Positions 1 through 8,174 of a stretch of 25,992 nucleotides of DNA are shown here, piece by piece. Source of the stretch: a virus; the IMG/VR virus record IMGVR_UViG_3300027747_000315, positions 1-25,992 of that record; one strand, given 5' to 3'. The stretch's first letter is position 1; every line of letters starts with the position of its first letter. The translations under genes and the position numbers were made by a program. The notes under the pieces were generated by a model that was not told the origin of the DNA, searched no databases, and saw nothing but the letters and a program-made list of their open reading frames with translations.

Positions 1-414
1 CCAGGACCAGCAACAACCGTAACAAATCACCCATCGAACCTAGCAACTAACCAGGCTATTCGCCTATTAGCTTCTTATCAGGGTGTTAACGTAAACGCAA
101 CTGGCGATACAGTTCTACCAATTTTGAATACTGGTAGCTACTCTGTTTCCAACGTTATTTTCACTAACGCATCAACAAGTTTGACAACTGCCGCCGCTGG
201 CTTGTTTACTGCACCATCCGCTGGTGGTACAGGAATCGTAGCTAACGCCGCATTGTCAGCTTTAAGTGCTTCAACTGTTGTAAGCCAACGTACTGTTGCT
301 TCAACTGCGGCACAAACCGGTCAAAACTTATACATCAACGTAGGTACTGCACAAGGTGCGGCCGCTACTATGGACGTATATGTTTACGGTTACGACTTAA
401 CTTTCCTACCTTAA
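1..414 (+). CDS. Virion-type beta-rich protein, 5'-truncated
   Basis: The reading frame is open from base 1 and stops at TAA 412-414, so the N-terminus lies outside the window; the 138 visible residues are the C-terminal part. The sequence is rich in Ala, Thr, Ser, Gly and Val with alternating polar and hydrophobic residues and almost no charge, typical of beta-structured phage surface proteins. It ends in YGYDLTFLP. It precedes a strong intrinsic terminator, so it probably closes the upstream capsid-side transcript. A capsid decoration or head-fibre role is possible from position only. The family is not recognised. Confidence 0.7.
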   Translation, partial: PGPATTVTNHPSNLATNQAIRLLASYQGVNVNATGDTVLPILNTGSYSVSNVIFTNASTSLTTAAAGLFTAPSAGGTGIVANAALSALSASTVVSQRTVASTAAQTGQNLYINVGTAQGAAATMDVYVYGYDLTFLP

Positions 415-435
415 TAGGGACTAGGAATTAGTGAG

Positions 436-468
436 GAAAGCCACCCCCATAAAGGGTGGTTTTTTTCC
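436..468 (+). terminator. Intrinsic terminator after the first gene
   Basis: The stem CCACCC (441-446) pairs with GGGTGG (454-459) around an 8-nt loop. It can be lengthened by AAG/TTT pairs on its flanks and runs into a T-tract at 460-466. It separates the truncated gene from the next virion gene. A TATAAT hexamer lies at 479-484 just downstream, but no -35 box at the right distance is visible, so I do not call a promoter. Confidence 0.8.
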
Positions 469-511
469 TTTTTACGCTTATAATTAATCATCCTCATTTA
501 AGGAAAATATC

Positions 512-835
512 ATGTCAAAAACTACTATTTGCCGTGGCAATATTCTTGCCCAATCAATAGCACAAGTAACCCTTCCATCAACAACTATTGCCGGCACAAC
601 AAGTGACGTAACAATTACTGTTCCAGGCGTTCAACCAAACGATTTTATTCAAGCACAATTTGATGCCGCTTTAGTAACTGGTATTTCTATTGGAAATGCT
701 TATTCAAATACTGCTAATCAAATTGTTGTTCGTTTAGTAAATTCAACTGGTTCTTCAGCTACTCAAACTGCTGGTACTTTGTTGGTTAAGATTTCATCTT
801 GTGAAGATAGCCCAATTCCAGCAAGCGTGGTGTAA
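512..835 (+). CDS. Small beta-rich virion protein
   Basis: This encodes 107 aa, with an AAGGA ribosome binding site a few bases before the ATG. The composition is Thr/Ser/Val/Ala-rich with few charges. The middle part (about residues 28-55, VTITVPGVQPNDFIQAQFD and following) looks like a beta-sandwich strand pattern of the kind seen in phage head decoration or fibre-base proteins. It lies between a terminator and another small beta-rich gene, both leading into the large tail fibre. I do not recognise a named family; a structural role is inferred from composition and position. Confidence 0.65.
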   Translation: MSKTTICRGNILAQSIAQVTLPSTTIAGTTSDVTITVPGVQPNDFIQAQFDAALVTGISIGNAYSNTANQIVVRLVNSTGSSATQTAGTLLVKISSCEDSPIPASVV

Positions 836-837
836 TC

Positions 838-1191
838 ATGGCCGCTACTAACGTATTACGTCCTATTGGGCCAACAACGTATGTTGCAGTAACAACCAGT
901 TCATCTACTGCGGTCACTATTAGTGCTTCAGGAAATAACCAAATGGACTATTGCGCCTTTTTAAATACAGGCACAACACCTATTGCAATTACTATTGTTC
1001 CAGTTGTAGCTGGGTCAGGAAGTGCTGGCGTTACGGCTTTCCCGTCCGATGGTGCTTCAGCAAACATAGTAGTTTTGGGTGTTTCCATGCAAATGCCAAT
1101 GGTTATTGCCGTTCCACCAGTATTTTCTGTAACTGCTAAAGGTACTGCTTCAGTTAGCTTGTATATCACCCCAGTTGGTGATCAGTCTTAA
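838..1191 (+). CDS. Small beta-rich virion protein
   Basis: This encodes 117 aa and starts 2 nt after the upstream stop, so translation is probably coupled; only a weak GTGGTG precedes the ATG. The protein is uncharged, Val/Thr/Ser/Ala-rich and has alternating strand-like segments such as YVAVTTSSSTAVTISASG and FSVTAKGTASVSLYI. It resembles its upstream neighbour in composition but not clearly in sequence. It probably decorates the head or contributes to the fibre base. No named family is recognised. The longest opposite-strand frame over the same bases has no neighbours and no Shine-Dalgarno site and was discarded. Confidence 0.65.
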   Translation: MAATNVLRPIGPTTYVAVTTSSSTAVTISASGNNQMDYCAFLNTGTTPIAITIVPVVAGSGSAGVTAFPSDGASANIVVLGVSMQMPMVIAVPPVFSVTAKGTASVSLYITPVGDQS

Positions 1192-1200
1192 AGGAAAAGT

Positions 1201-3660
1201 ATGACCAACCCATCTAATTCTGCGGTACAGAATTTATTACCAGTTCAAGCCTACTTCAATTTAGATGGGTCCTTTAATACTTTTGTTGGCCAAGGTACGC
1301 CATTTTATGCAACGGCTAACCCAGTTCAATCCGGTTTAACAATCACCAATAGCACTTTAAATAGTTCACCTATTGGCGGTACAAGCCCTTCAACGGGTGT
1401 ATTTACTAACATTGCAACAACGACCGGCACAATTACTACTGCCGCAAGCGGTCCAACTGACATTGTTAACAAACAATATGTTGACTATTTTGCCGCTGGA
1501 TTAAGCTGGAAAGCCCCAGCTTTAACTGCAACTTCTGCAAATATTACGTTGTCAGGATTGCAAACTATTAATACAGTAACCGTTGTTGCTGGTGACATTG
1601 TATTAGTTAAAAATCAAACAAATGCCGCTGAAAACGGTATTTATGTTGCATCTAGCGGTGCATGGACATATTCAGTAGGTGGTGATACTTGGGCTGAATA
1701 TGTTGGCGCAATTATATTTATTGCTTCAGGTTCATTAGCTGGAACCGCTTGGTATTGCACCGCACAACCTGGTGGAACACTTGGCGTAACTGCCATGAAT
1801 TGGTCTAATTTCAGCGTAGCTTCAAGCTATACGGCTGGAACTGGTCTAACCCTTACCGGCACTCAATTTAGCATTACTAATACTGGCGTAACTGCCACAA
1901 CTTATGGTTCTGCAACTGCAAGCCCAGTATTTGCCGTAAATGCCCAGGGTCAAATTACTAGCGTTACAAACACTACAATTACACCGGCATTAGGTTCAAT
2001 TACAGGCCTTGGAACTGGCGTGGCTACATTCCTGGCAACTCCAACTTCTGCCAATTTAGCCGCCGCAGTAAGCGATGAAACTGGTTCAGGGTCATTAGTA
2101 TTTGCCACTAGCCCAACATTAGTTACCCCAATATTAGGTACGCCACAATCAGGTAATTTTAGTTCAGGAACATTTACTTGGCCAACTTTTAACCAAAATA
2201 CTACTGGAACTGCTGCCAAAGCAACCAATTTAGTAGGTGGTGCGGCTGGTTCTTTGCCTTATCAATCTGCCGTAGATACCACAACATTTTTGGCCGCTGG
2301 TACTAATGGTCAAGTTCTTACCATAGCATCAGGTGTTCCATCTTGGGCAACTTCTACAGCAGGCACAGTAACCTCTGTAGGCGGTACAGGAACAGTTTCA
2401 GGCATAAGTTTAAGCGGTACAGTAACTTCTAGCGGAAGCCTTACCTTGGGCGGTACATTGGATCTTTCAAGCCCTCCTGCTATTGGTGGAACTACTGCTA
2501 ATACTGTTCGTGGAACAACTGTTACTGCCACTTCTAATTTTGTAGGATCTTATTTTGATGCTTCAGGATCAGGCGGTGGCGCATTAAGAAGCAATACTGG
2601 AACTTCTTGCTTGCAATGGGGTGGCGGTGGCGGTGGAAACTTAACAGTTGATGTTTCTGCTAATTTAAATGGTGCTAATGCTGCATTAAGTTTATCTCCA
2701 ACTGGAACAGGAACAGTAGCAATTTCGCCTGCTGGCGCATTAACAATTAATCCAACAACTGCTTCCACAATGAATAATGTGGTTATTGGTGGAACAACTC
2801 CTTTAGCTGGAACATTTACTACATTAAGAGTAAATAGCACTATTTCTCTTGCTGGATCAACAGGAACAAGTGGTTATGTATTAACTTCCAATGGCACTTC
2901 TGCTCCAACTTGGCAAACATTGCCATCAAGCGGAATTACCATTACAGACGATACAACTACTAATTCAACTCGTTATTTAGCGTTTACAAGCGCTACAAGC
3001 GGAACAATTACTGGTCAGAATGTAGCTTCTACAAAACTACAATTTAATCCTTCTACAGGGGTTTTAACATCAACTAGCTTTACTGGTGCAGGAACAGGAT
3101 TAACTGGAACTGCTACAAGTTTATCTATTGGCGGTAATGCTGCAACTGCAACTTCAGCAACAAATGTAAGCGGTACTGTAGCTGTAGGTAATGGAGGAAC
3201 AGGATCTACTACATTAACAGCAAATAATGTTCTGTTAGGTAATGGTACTTCTGCTTTGCAAGTTGTTGCTCCAGGAACTAACGGTAATGTATTAACTTCT
3301 GACGGTACTACATGGACATCTGCTGCTGCTGGTGGTTTAACAGGCTCTACTTCTCAACTTGCAAAGGCTTGGGTACATTTTAGTGGTTCTAATCCAGCAA
3401 CAATACAAGCATCATATAATGTAAGTTCTGTAACTTATCAATCAACTGGTAGGTATTATGTTACATTTACAAACGCATTAGCGGATGCTAATTATGCTTT
3501 CGGTGGAGCTTCATCACCATCAAATGACACTACTCAATTTATACAAACAGGGTATCAGCCTACTTACGGAACTAATACTTCTTCTGTTTGTTATTTAGCG
3601 GTTGGGCCAAGCGGTGGACTAGCGAATTCAACTTTTGTTAATGTAATATTTTTTAGGTAA
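1201..3660 (+). CDS. Large tail fibre protein
   Basis: This encodes 819 aa with an AAAGGA ribosome binding site. The protein is a long low-complexity Thr/Gly/Ser/Ala beta-repeat, as in phage side-tail-fibre shafts. Residues about 90-200 carry a fibre segment (IVNKQYVDYFAAGLSWKA, then AGDIVLVKNQ and NGIYVASSGAW) that I know from many tail-fibre proteins. Recurrent short units such as PLAGTFTTLRV and GYVLTSNGTSAPTW follow. The last ~95 residues (AWVHFSGSNPATIQASYNV to the end) look like a compact C-terminal tip domain probably facing the receptor. The downstream gene is a chaperone-like protein, as often follows a fibre. Alanine codon use changes abruptly near base 2530: GCC is common before it and absent after it. 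Confidence 0.85.
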   Translation: MTNPSNSAVQNLLPVQAYFNLDGSFNTFVGQGTPFYATANPVQSGLTITNSTLNSSPIGGTSPSTGVFTNIATTTGTITTAASGPTDIVNKQYVDYFAAGLSWKAPALTATSANITLSGLQTINTVTVVAGDIVLVKNQTNAAENGIYVASSGAWTYSVGGDTWAEYVGAIIFIASGSLAGTAWYCTAQPGGTLGVTAMNWSNFSVASSYTAGTGLTLTGTQFSITNTGVTATTYGSATASPVFAVNAQGQITSVTNTTITPALGSITGLGTGVATFLATPTSANLAAAVSDETGSGSLVFATSPTLVTPILGTPQSGNFSSGTFTWPTFNQNTTGTAAKATNLVGGAAGSLPYQSAVDTTTFLAAGTNGQVLTIASGVPSWATSTAGTVTSVGGTGTVSGISLSGTVTSSGSLTLGGTLDLSSPPAIGGTTANTVRGTTVTATSNFVGSYFDASGSGGGALRSNTGTSCLQWGGGGGGNLTVDVSANLNGANAALSLSPTGTGTVAISPAGALTINPTTASTMNNVVIGGTTPLAGTFTTLRVNSTISLAGSTGTSGYVLTSNGTSAPTWQTLPSSGITITDDTTTNSTRYLAFTSATSGTITGQNVASTKLQFNPSTGVLTSTSFTGAGTGLTGTATSLSIGGNAATATSATNVSGTVAVGNGGTGSTTLTANNVLLGNGTSALQVVAPGTNGNVLTSDGTTWTSAAAGGLTGSTSQLAKAWVHFSGSNPATIQASYNVSSVTYQSTGRYYVTFTNALADANYAFGGASSPSNDTTQFIQTGYQPTYGTNTSSVCYLAVGPSGGLANSTFVNVIFFR

Positions 3661-3664
3661 AAAA

Positions 3665-4069
3665 ATGGAACAAATAATAATTTTTACAGGATCAAATGGA
3701 AATATTAATGTGTGTGTTCCAACTGGTGAATTACCTATTGAAACAGTATTAACAAAAGATTGCCCAGTAGGAGCAATTATTTTCAACAAAGACGATTTGC
3801 CAAATGATGATTGGGATTTTTTCAATAGTTGGGAATTAGTAAACAGTAGTGTATTGGTTAATGTAAATAAAGCTAAAGAGCAAACTAAAGACAGACTTCG
3901 TGAAGAACGAATTCCGTTACTGGCCGCACAAGATGTTTTATATATGCAAGCTATTGAAAAAAATCAAGACACTACTGCAATCGTAACTGAAAAACAACGG
4001 CTTCGTGATTTGCCAACTTTGGTTAATGCTTGCACAACATTAGAACAACTTCGTAACTTAAAGCCATGA
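3665..4069 (+). CDS. Tail/fibre assembly chaperone-like protein
   Basis: This encodes 134 aa and starts 5 nt after the fibre gene. The N-terminal ~60 residues are beta-rich (MEQIIIFTGSNGNINVCVP). The C-terminal half is a charged helical segment, ending in a pattern EKQRLRDLPTLVNACTTLEQL that I associate with phage tail-assembly chaperones, whose C-termini carry 'KQxLRDLP'. The position directly after a large fibre gene supports a role in fibre folding or attachment. The opposite-strand frame over its start is a shadow. Assignment is by short motif and context, so it is moderate only. Confidence 0.55.
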   Translation: MEQIIIFTGSNGNINVCVPTGELPIETVLTKDCPVGAIIFNKDDLPNDDWDFFNSWELVNSSVLVNVNKAKEQTKDRLREERIPLLAAQDVLYMQAIEKNQDTTAIVTEKQRLRDLPTLVNACTTLEQLRNLKP

Positions 4070-4097
4070 AACAATTAACTATTAATTTTATAAAATT

Positions 4098-4409
4098 ATG
4101 ATTACCTATACATGGTCAATTTTAGAAATATTTGGAAATCAAACGATTGCCAAAGTTCGTTACTTATTGAAAGCACAAGATGAAACCAATATGGTTCAAA
4201 CTGAAGGCTACCATGAATTTACTGAAGGATTGGTCAATAAACCTTTATCGCAAGTTATTGAATCGGATTTAATTGGCTGGTTGGTATCTGACACTACCCA
4301 AGATGGTGTAAACCCTATAAAATTAAACCTAGAAAACCAACTAAAATCATTAAAAATTAACCAAAAAATTGATTTTCCTTGGGAAAAAAACACTTTTACC
4401 GTGGAATAA
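4098..4409 (+). CDS. Conserved-type small phage protein, function unknown
   Basis: This encodes 103 aa. No Shine-Dalgarno sequence is visible before the ATG; the leader is AT-rich. The protein starts MITYTWSILEIFGNQTIAKVRY, a beta hairpin-like stretch, and contains HEFTEGLVNKPLSQVIESDLIGWL followed by a basic helical segment. It sits between the fibre chaperone and the gp4-like neck protein. I have the impression of a small family found beside tail genes in phages but cannot name a function. Nothing indicates catalysis, membrane spans or metal binding. Confidence 0.6.
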   Translation: MITYTWSILEIFGNQTIAKVRYLLKAQDETNMVQTEGYHEFTEGLVNKPLSQVIESDLIGWLVSDTTQDGVNPIKLNLENQLKSLKINQKIDFPWEKNTFTVE

Positions 4410-4412
4410 ATT

Positions 4413-5405
4413 ATGCCCAAGCCAATTGACATTATTACTGGTTCTTTAAAAGACATTGGCGCATTGGCGGCTGGGGAAGCACCTACCAATGATGCGGCGC
4501 AAGATGCCCTAGAAATGTTAAATCTGATTGTTGACCAATGGTCCAACGAAAATATGATGGTTTTTAACATCCAAGAAATTATTTGGAATGTAATACCAGG
4601 CCAAGTTCAATACACTATTGGCCCTAATCACACTACCAATAACTTTATTGGTGCCCAATACACGGGTTCTATTACTGGCAACGTATTAACTGTTACGGCC
4701 ATTAGTAGCGGTGCAGTAGTGGTTAACCAGTATTTAAGCGGATCAGGCATTACTGATGGCACCAAAATCATTTCTACGTTAACTGGTGCTGGCGGTAATG
4801 TTAACGAAGTTGGTACTTATTTGCTTAATATTACTTATGCCAGCCCAGTAGCTTCCCAGTTAATCCAAGCTTACTATGCCAAGCCATTAAATATTAATTC
4901 TGCTTATGTTAGGGTTAATACTAATTCAAGTAGCCAAAGTCCCATATTAACTGGTGGTATTGATTATCCAGTAGCTTGTATTGCGCTTGAAAACTACAAT
5001 TCTATTGGCCTTAAAACGCTAAATGGACCGTGGCCTAAAGCCCTTTATTTCAATGCAAATGAAGATTCAGGTAACGTTTTTTTATGGCCAAGCCCATCCC
5101 AAGGCGAAGTTCATATGTTTGCTGAAACCCTTTTCAGAAATTATGATTCGCTTTATGACGATGCAACATTGCCACAAGGTTACACGGCCGCTTTGCGTTG
5201 GTGCCTTGCTGAACGATTAATGCCCATGTATGGCAAAACAAACCCAGTATTGCTAGGTCAAATTGGGGCTTTTGCCGCACAAGCTAAAGCTACGTTGAAA
5301 TCAACTAATATGGCGCCAATGCGTGTTTCACGTTATTCAGATGCCTTATTAATGAGCAGAGCAAAAGATGCTGGATGGATTCTTACCGGCGGTTTTAATA
5401 ATTAA
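4413..5405 (+). CDS. P22 gp4-like neck / head-completion protein
   Basis: This encodes 330 aa. The N-terminal ~70 residues (MPKPIDIITGSLKDIGALAAGE, LNLIVDQWSNENMMVF, GQVQYTIGP) match what I know of the P22 tail accessory factor gp4 family, which docks under the portal and extends the neck channel after DNA packaging. The C-terminal region (DATLPQGYTAALRWCLAERLMPMYG, then an Ala/Lys-rich helix) continues the family pattern. Residues about 79-155 are extra: a Gly/Thr/Ser-rich beta module (GSITGNVLTVTAISSG, SGSGITDGTKI, GTYLLNI) inserted between the YTIGP strand and KPLNINSAYVRV. The same module recurs twice in the next gene. The start is chosen at the ATG after GGA at -8. The next gene is gp10-like, which fits the P22 order. 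Confidence 0.8.
   Translation: MPKPIDIITGSLKDIGALAAGEAPTNDAAQDALEMLNLIVDQWSNENMMVFNIQEIIWNVIPGQVQYTIGPNHTTNNFIGAQYTGSITGNVLTVTAISSGAVVVNQYLSGSGITDGTKIISTLTGAGGNVNEVGTYLLNITYASPVASQLIQAYYAKPLNINSAYVRVNTNSSSQSPILTGGIDYPVACIALENYNSIGLKTLNGPWPKALYFNANEDSGNVFLWPSPSQGEVHMFAETLFRNYDSLYDDATLPQGYTAALRWCLAERLMPMYGKTNPVLLGQIGAFAAQAKATLKSTNMAPMRVSRYSDALLMSRAKDAGWILTGGFNN
4647..4877 (+). repeat. Inserted beta module A, copy in the gp4-like protein
   Basis: This segment encodes about 77 residues with the pattern GxxxGxxLTVTAxxSGxxxxxQxLxGxGIxxGTxI, then a Gly-rich turn and GTYxxNxxxxVxSQ. The same pattern occurs twice in the adjacent gp10-like protein. It is flanked on both sides by sequence that joins into a normal gp4-like fold, so it reads as a domain insertion. 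The function is probably a surface-exposed decoration; this is inference. Confidence 0.65.
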
Positions 5406-5413
5406 GGTCAACT

Positions 5414-7516
5414 ATGCCTGATTTTGGATTTGTTGGCCCATCGTATGAAGCCCCGTCCATCTACCAAGATGCCCAGGAATGTATTAACTTTCGCCCTGAA
5501 ATTGATCCATTAAAACAACCTGGTCAAAACGGTGTCATAGCTTTATATCCAACCCCAGGGCTAACTAACAAAGTTACTTTATTTAATACTGCCGAAGTAC
5601 GTGGATTACGTAACGTATCCGGCGGTCAATATATGGTGGCGGTTTGTGGTCAATACGTGTACGTTATTAATTCTACGTTTACCCCAACTATTGTAGGAAC
5701 GTTAAATACTTCTAGCGGAATTGTAGGAATAACTGATAACGGCCTTAATGTTTACATTGTTGACGGTACAAATCGCTATACATGGCGCATTTCTAATCCA
5801 TTAGCGGCACAATTTATTGGTTATACAAGCGGTACAACTTTAAATGTAACATCTATGAAATCCGGCACTTTAGCCGTAGGTCAACAATTATTTGGTATTG
5901 GCGTTACCCCTGAAACCGTCATTACTGCTTTAGGTAGCGGTTCCGGTGGCGTAGGCACTTACACTATCAATTTAAGCCAAACAGTAACTTCACAAACTTT
6001 AAATACTGCCGCAGTAGCGGCTAGGGTAACGGGATCTATTTCCGGTACTGTTTTGACGGTCAGCGCAGTAACTAGCGGTATCTTATATCCAGGGCAAACA
6101 ATTCAAGGAACTGGCGTAACCGCTGGAACTATTATTACTGCTTTGGGTGGTTCTGCCGCATTGTCTTTTGCCATTACAACTGGTGGAACAGGATATGCCG
6201 TAGGTGACACTATAACGGTCACAGGCGGTGTTTATAGCCAACAAGCTACATACACAGTAGCAACCGTAGCGGCTGGCGTAGTAACTGGTTTAACAACGGT
6301 TAGTAATGGTGTTTATACCGTAGTGCCAGGAACACCATCCCAAACAACAACTAGCGGTAATGGTACAGGGTTAACCCTTACATTAACGTTTGGTACTGGT
6401 ACAGGGGGCACAGGAAGCTATGTTGTCAGCACTTCACAAACTGTTTCATCAACTTCACTTTATGCCCTTAACTTTAGCGTTATGCCAGCTAATGATGGTC
6501 CTTTTACCGGGGCTGACGTTGTTGATGTGGTGGATAACTACTTTGTATATAACAGACCAAATACACAACAATTTGGTGCTTCTTCCCCTTTATCCCCTAT
6601 TTCACCATCATTAAGTTTTAGTTCAAAAGATGGCGCACCGGATAATTTGGTTTCACTTATTGTGGATCACCGGGAACTGTATTTATTGGGCGAAGTATCT
6701 AGCGAAGTTTGGGTAGATAGCGGATTATTCCCGTTTGCTTTTCAACGTATTCCAGGTACATCAACCCAGCACGGTATAGCGGCCAAGTTTTCAGTAGCTA
6801 GATTAGGTAATTCTTTTGCTTATTTAAGTAAAAACATCCGTGGTGATGGCCAAGTCATGATGATGAATGGCTATACCCCAACCCGGATTAGCACCCATGC
6901 CGTAGAAAATAGCATTGAAGGTCAATATATTGCTGATGCAAGGGCTTGGACTTACCTTATTGAAGGCCATGAAGTTTACGTTGTTAGCTTTCCAACCATT
7001 GATTTAACTTGGGCTTATGACATTGCCACCGGAATGTGGCATAAATGGCTTTGGGTAGATAGTCAAAACGTATTTCACCGTCACCGTGGTAATTGTCATA
7101 CCCATTTTCAGGGCGTAAACATTGTTGGGGATTGGGAAAATGGTCAACTTTATATGCTTGACCCAAGTAATTACACCGACAACGGTGAAGAAATTAGAAG
7201 AATTCGCCGTGCGCCCCATTTAATTAGCGATTACCAACGCCAATATTTTGCTGAATTACAAATTCATTTCCAGCCTGGCATTGGTTTGCCGGATGGTTCT
7301 GCCCCACAAGCTATGTTACGTTGGTCAGACGATGGCGGTTCTACTTATTCAAATGAGCATTGGACAACCATTGGCGTACAAGGTGCATACAAAAACCGTG
7401 CTATTTGGCGTAGATTAGGGCAATCTAGGGATAGAATATTTGAAGTAGTGGTAACTGATCCAATTAATGCCGTGATTACTGCGGCCAATCTTAAAGCTGA
7501 AGCTGGGGATAACTAA
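5414..7516 (+). CDS. P22 gp10-like tail needle-hub / packaged DNA stabilisation protein
   Basis: This encodes 700 aa with an AAGGT ribosome binding site. The N-terminus (MPDFGFVGPSYEAPS, QECINFRPEIDP, ALYPTPGL) is characteristic of the P22 gp10 family, which forms the hexameric hub below gp4 and helps retain packaged DNA. The family fold resumes after residue ~355 with GADVVDVVDNYFVYNRPNT, a beta-propeller-like stretch containing DHRELYLLGEVSSEVWVDSG and RLGNSFAYLSKN, and ends in a C-terminal domain with RWSDDGGSTYSNEHW and RRLGQSRDRIFEV. The protein is longer than usual because of a Gly/Thr-rich insertion at about 133-350, described separately. It overlaps the next gene by one base (TAATG). 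Confidence 0.85.
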   Translation: MPDFGFVGPSYEAPSIYQDAQECINFRPEIDPLKQPGQNGVIALYPTPGLTNKVTLFNTAEVRGLRNVSGGQYMVAVCGQYVYVINSTFTPTIVGTLNTSSGIVGITDNGLNVYIVDGTNRYTWRISNPLAAQFIGYTSGTTLNVTSMKSGTLAVGQQLFGIGVTPETVITALGSGSGGVGTYTINLSQTVTSQTLNTAAVAARVTGSISGTVLTVSAVTSGILYPGQTIQGTGVTAGTIITALGGSAALSFAITTGGTGYAVGDTITVTGGVYSQQATYTVATVAAGVVTGLTTVSNGVYTVVPGTPSQTTTSGNGTGLTLTLTFGTGTGGTGSYVVSTSQTVSSTSLYALNFSVMPANDGPFTGADVVDVVDNYFVYNRPNTQQFGASSPLSPISPSLSFSSKDGAPDNLVSLIVDHRELYLLGEVSSEVWVDSGLFPFAFQRIPGTSTQHGIAAKFSVARLGNSFAYLSKNIRGDGQVMMMNGYTPTRISTHAVENSIEGQYIADARAWTYLIEGHEVYVVSFPTIDLTWAYDIATGMWHKWLWVDSQNVFHRHRGNCHTHFQGVNIVGDWENGQLYMLDPSNYTDNGEEIRRIRRAPHLISDYQRQYFAELQIHFQPGIGLPDGSAPQAMLRWSDDGGSTYSNEHWTTIGVQGAYKNRAIWRRLGQSRDRIFEVVVTDPINAVITAANLKAEAGDN
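5810..6463 (+). repeat. Two copies of beta module A, the second split by module B
   Basis: Module A copy 1 spans residues ~133-198 (IGYTSGTTLNVTSMKSG, GIGVTPETVITALGS, GGVGTYTINLSQTVTS). Copy 2 spans ~203-350 and has the same order of elements (GSISGTVLTVSAVTSG, GTGVTAGTIITALGG, then GGTGSYVVSTSQTVSS). It is interrupted between ITALGG and GTGGTGSY by about 83 residues (module B, bases ~6152-6400) with the pattern GGTGYAVGDTITVTGG. Module B is a different beta unit that I know as a recurrent element of phage tail proteins. This is a domain inserted into an inserted domain. Confidence 0.65.
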
Positions 7517-7770
7517 TGGCACAAACACCAGGAAATCAGGGTGGAATTTGGACTAATACCCAAAATAACCCTTATCCACAATCACCATTACTAGATGAAC
7601 AAACCAAACGTCCAACCAGGGCGTGGCAACAATTTTTTCTTGGAATACTAAACTTTACTTCAGCTACTACGGCTACCAAAGGTGCGGCTACGCTACCAGC
7701 AAACCCAGTAGGGTTTATTAATATTACAGTTAACGGTCAACCTTTTAAAGTTCCTTATTACAATCCATGA
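7516..7770 (+). CDS. Small phage protein between neck and ejection genes
   Basis: This encodes 84 aa, and its ATG shares one base with the stop of the gp10-like gene. The first half is proline/glutamine-rich (GNQGGIWTNTQNNPYPQSP), followed by a short conserved-looking segment RPTRAWQQFFLGILNF and a beta-rich tail ending in INITVNGQPFKVPYYNP. Small proteins with an 'RAWxxFF' segment are common beside podovirus neck genes, but their function is not known to me. It is probably a minor virion component. Confidence 0.6.
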   Translation: MAQTPGNQGGIWTNTQNNPYPQSPLLDEQTKRPTRAWQQFFLGILNFTSATTATKGAATLPANPVGFINITVNGQPFKVPYYNP

Positions 7771-8174
7771 TTAATTACAAGCCGCTTTCAGAAAGTGCTT
7801 CTGACCGCCAAGCCGCTTTGGCGATGATTTATTCATCGGTAAAAGATAGATTAAACATGGAATTTGAACAATTTGAAGTTGTAATGAAAGATTGGGAAGT
7901 TACCCCATTGCAAGAACAAGGCTGGATAATTGGTGGCGTTATACAAAAAGAAAACGAAATTCACGTAGGTTATGGATTAAAACCTTCTTCTTCAATTCGT
8001 GGTCATATTAAAGATACTTTAAAAAAAATTATTGACCAATACGGTAGCGCCATTACTTCTGTTATGGAAGAAAACAAAAAAGGCCTTAATTTTTGTAAAA
8101 GACTTGGTTTTATTGAATTTAAACAGGAAAAAGGTAAAATCTACCTTAAATGTGATAGGTGTAACTATGTATAA
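7767..8174 (+). CDS. GNAT-like acetyltransferase-fold protein
   Basis: This encodes 135 aa, overlapping the upstream gene by 4 bases (ATGA). The C-terminal half carries a GNAT-like ending: a helix (SSSIRGHIKDTLKKIIDQYG), then SVMEENKKGLNFCKRLGFIEF, where 'N..GLNFCKRLGF' is the usual helix-turn-strand of the acetyl-CoA fold, then a final strand GKIYLKCDR. Acetyltransferase-fold proteins of this size are known near podovirus virion genes (for example the T7 gp13-like group). The usual acyl-CoA pyrophosphate-binding loop (Q/RxxGxG/A) is not evident, so it may be non-catalytic. Substrate unknown. Confidence 0.6.
   Translation: MINYKPLSESASDRQAALAMIYSSVKDRLNMEFEQFEVVMKDWEVTPLQEQGWIIGGVIQKENEIHVGYGLKPSSSIRGHIKDTLKKIIDQYGSAITSVMEENKKGLNFCKRLGFIEFKQEKGKIYLKCDRCNYV

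Noticed and set aside
1950-2840. Three leftward frames of 73-96 codons inside the tail fibre gene
   Set aside because: They are shadows of a low-complexity Gly/Thr/Ala coding sequence, which rarely gives stops in the reverse frames. They have no ribosome binding sites or promoters.
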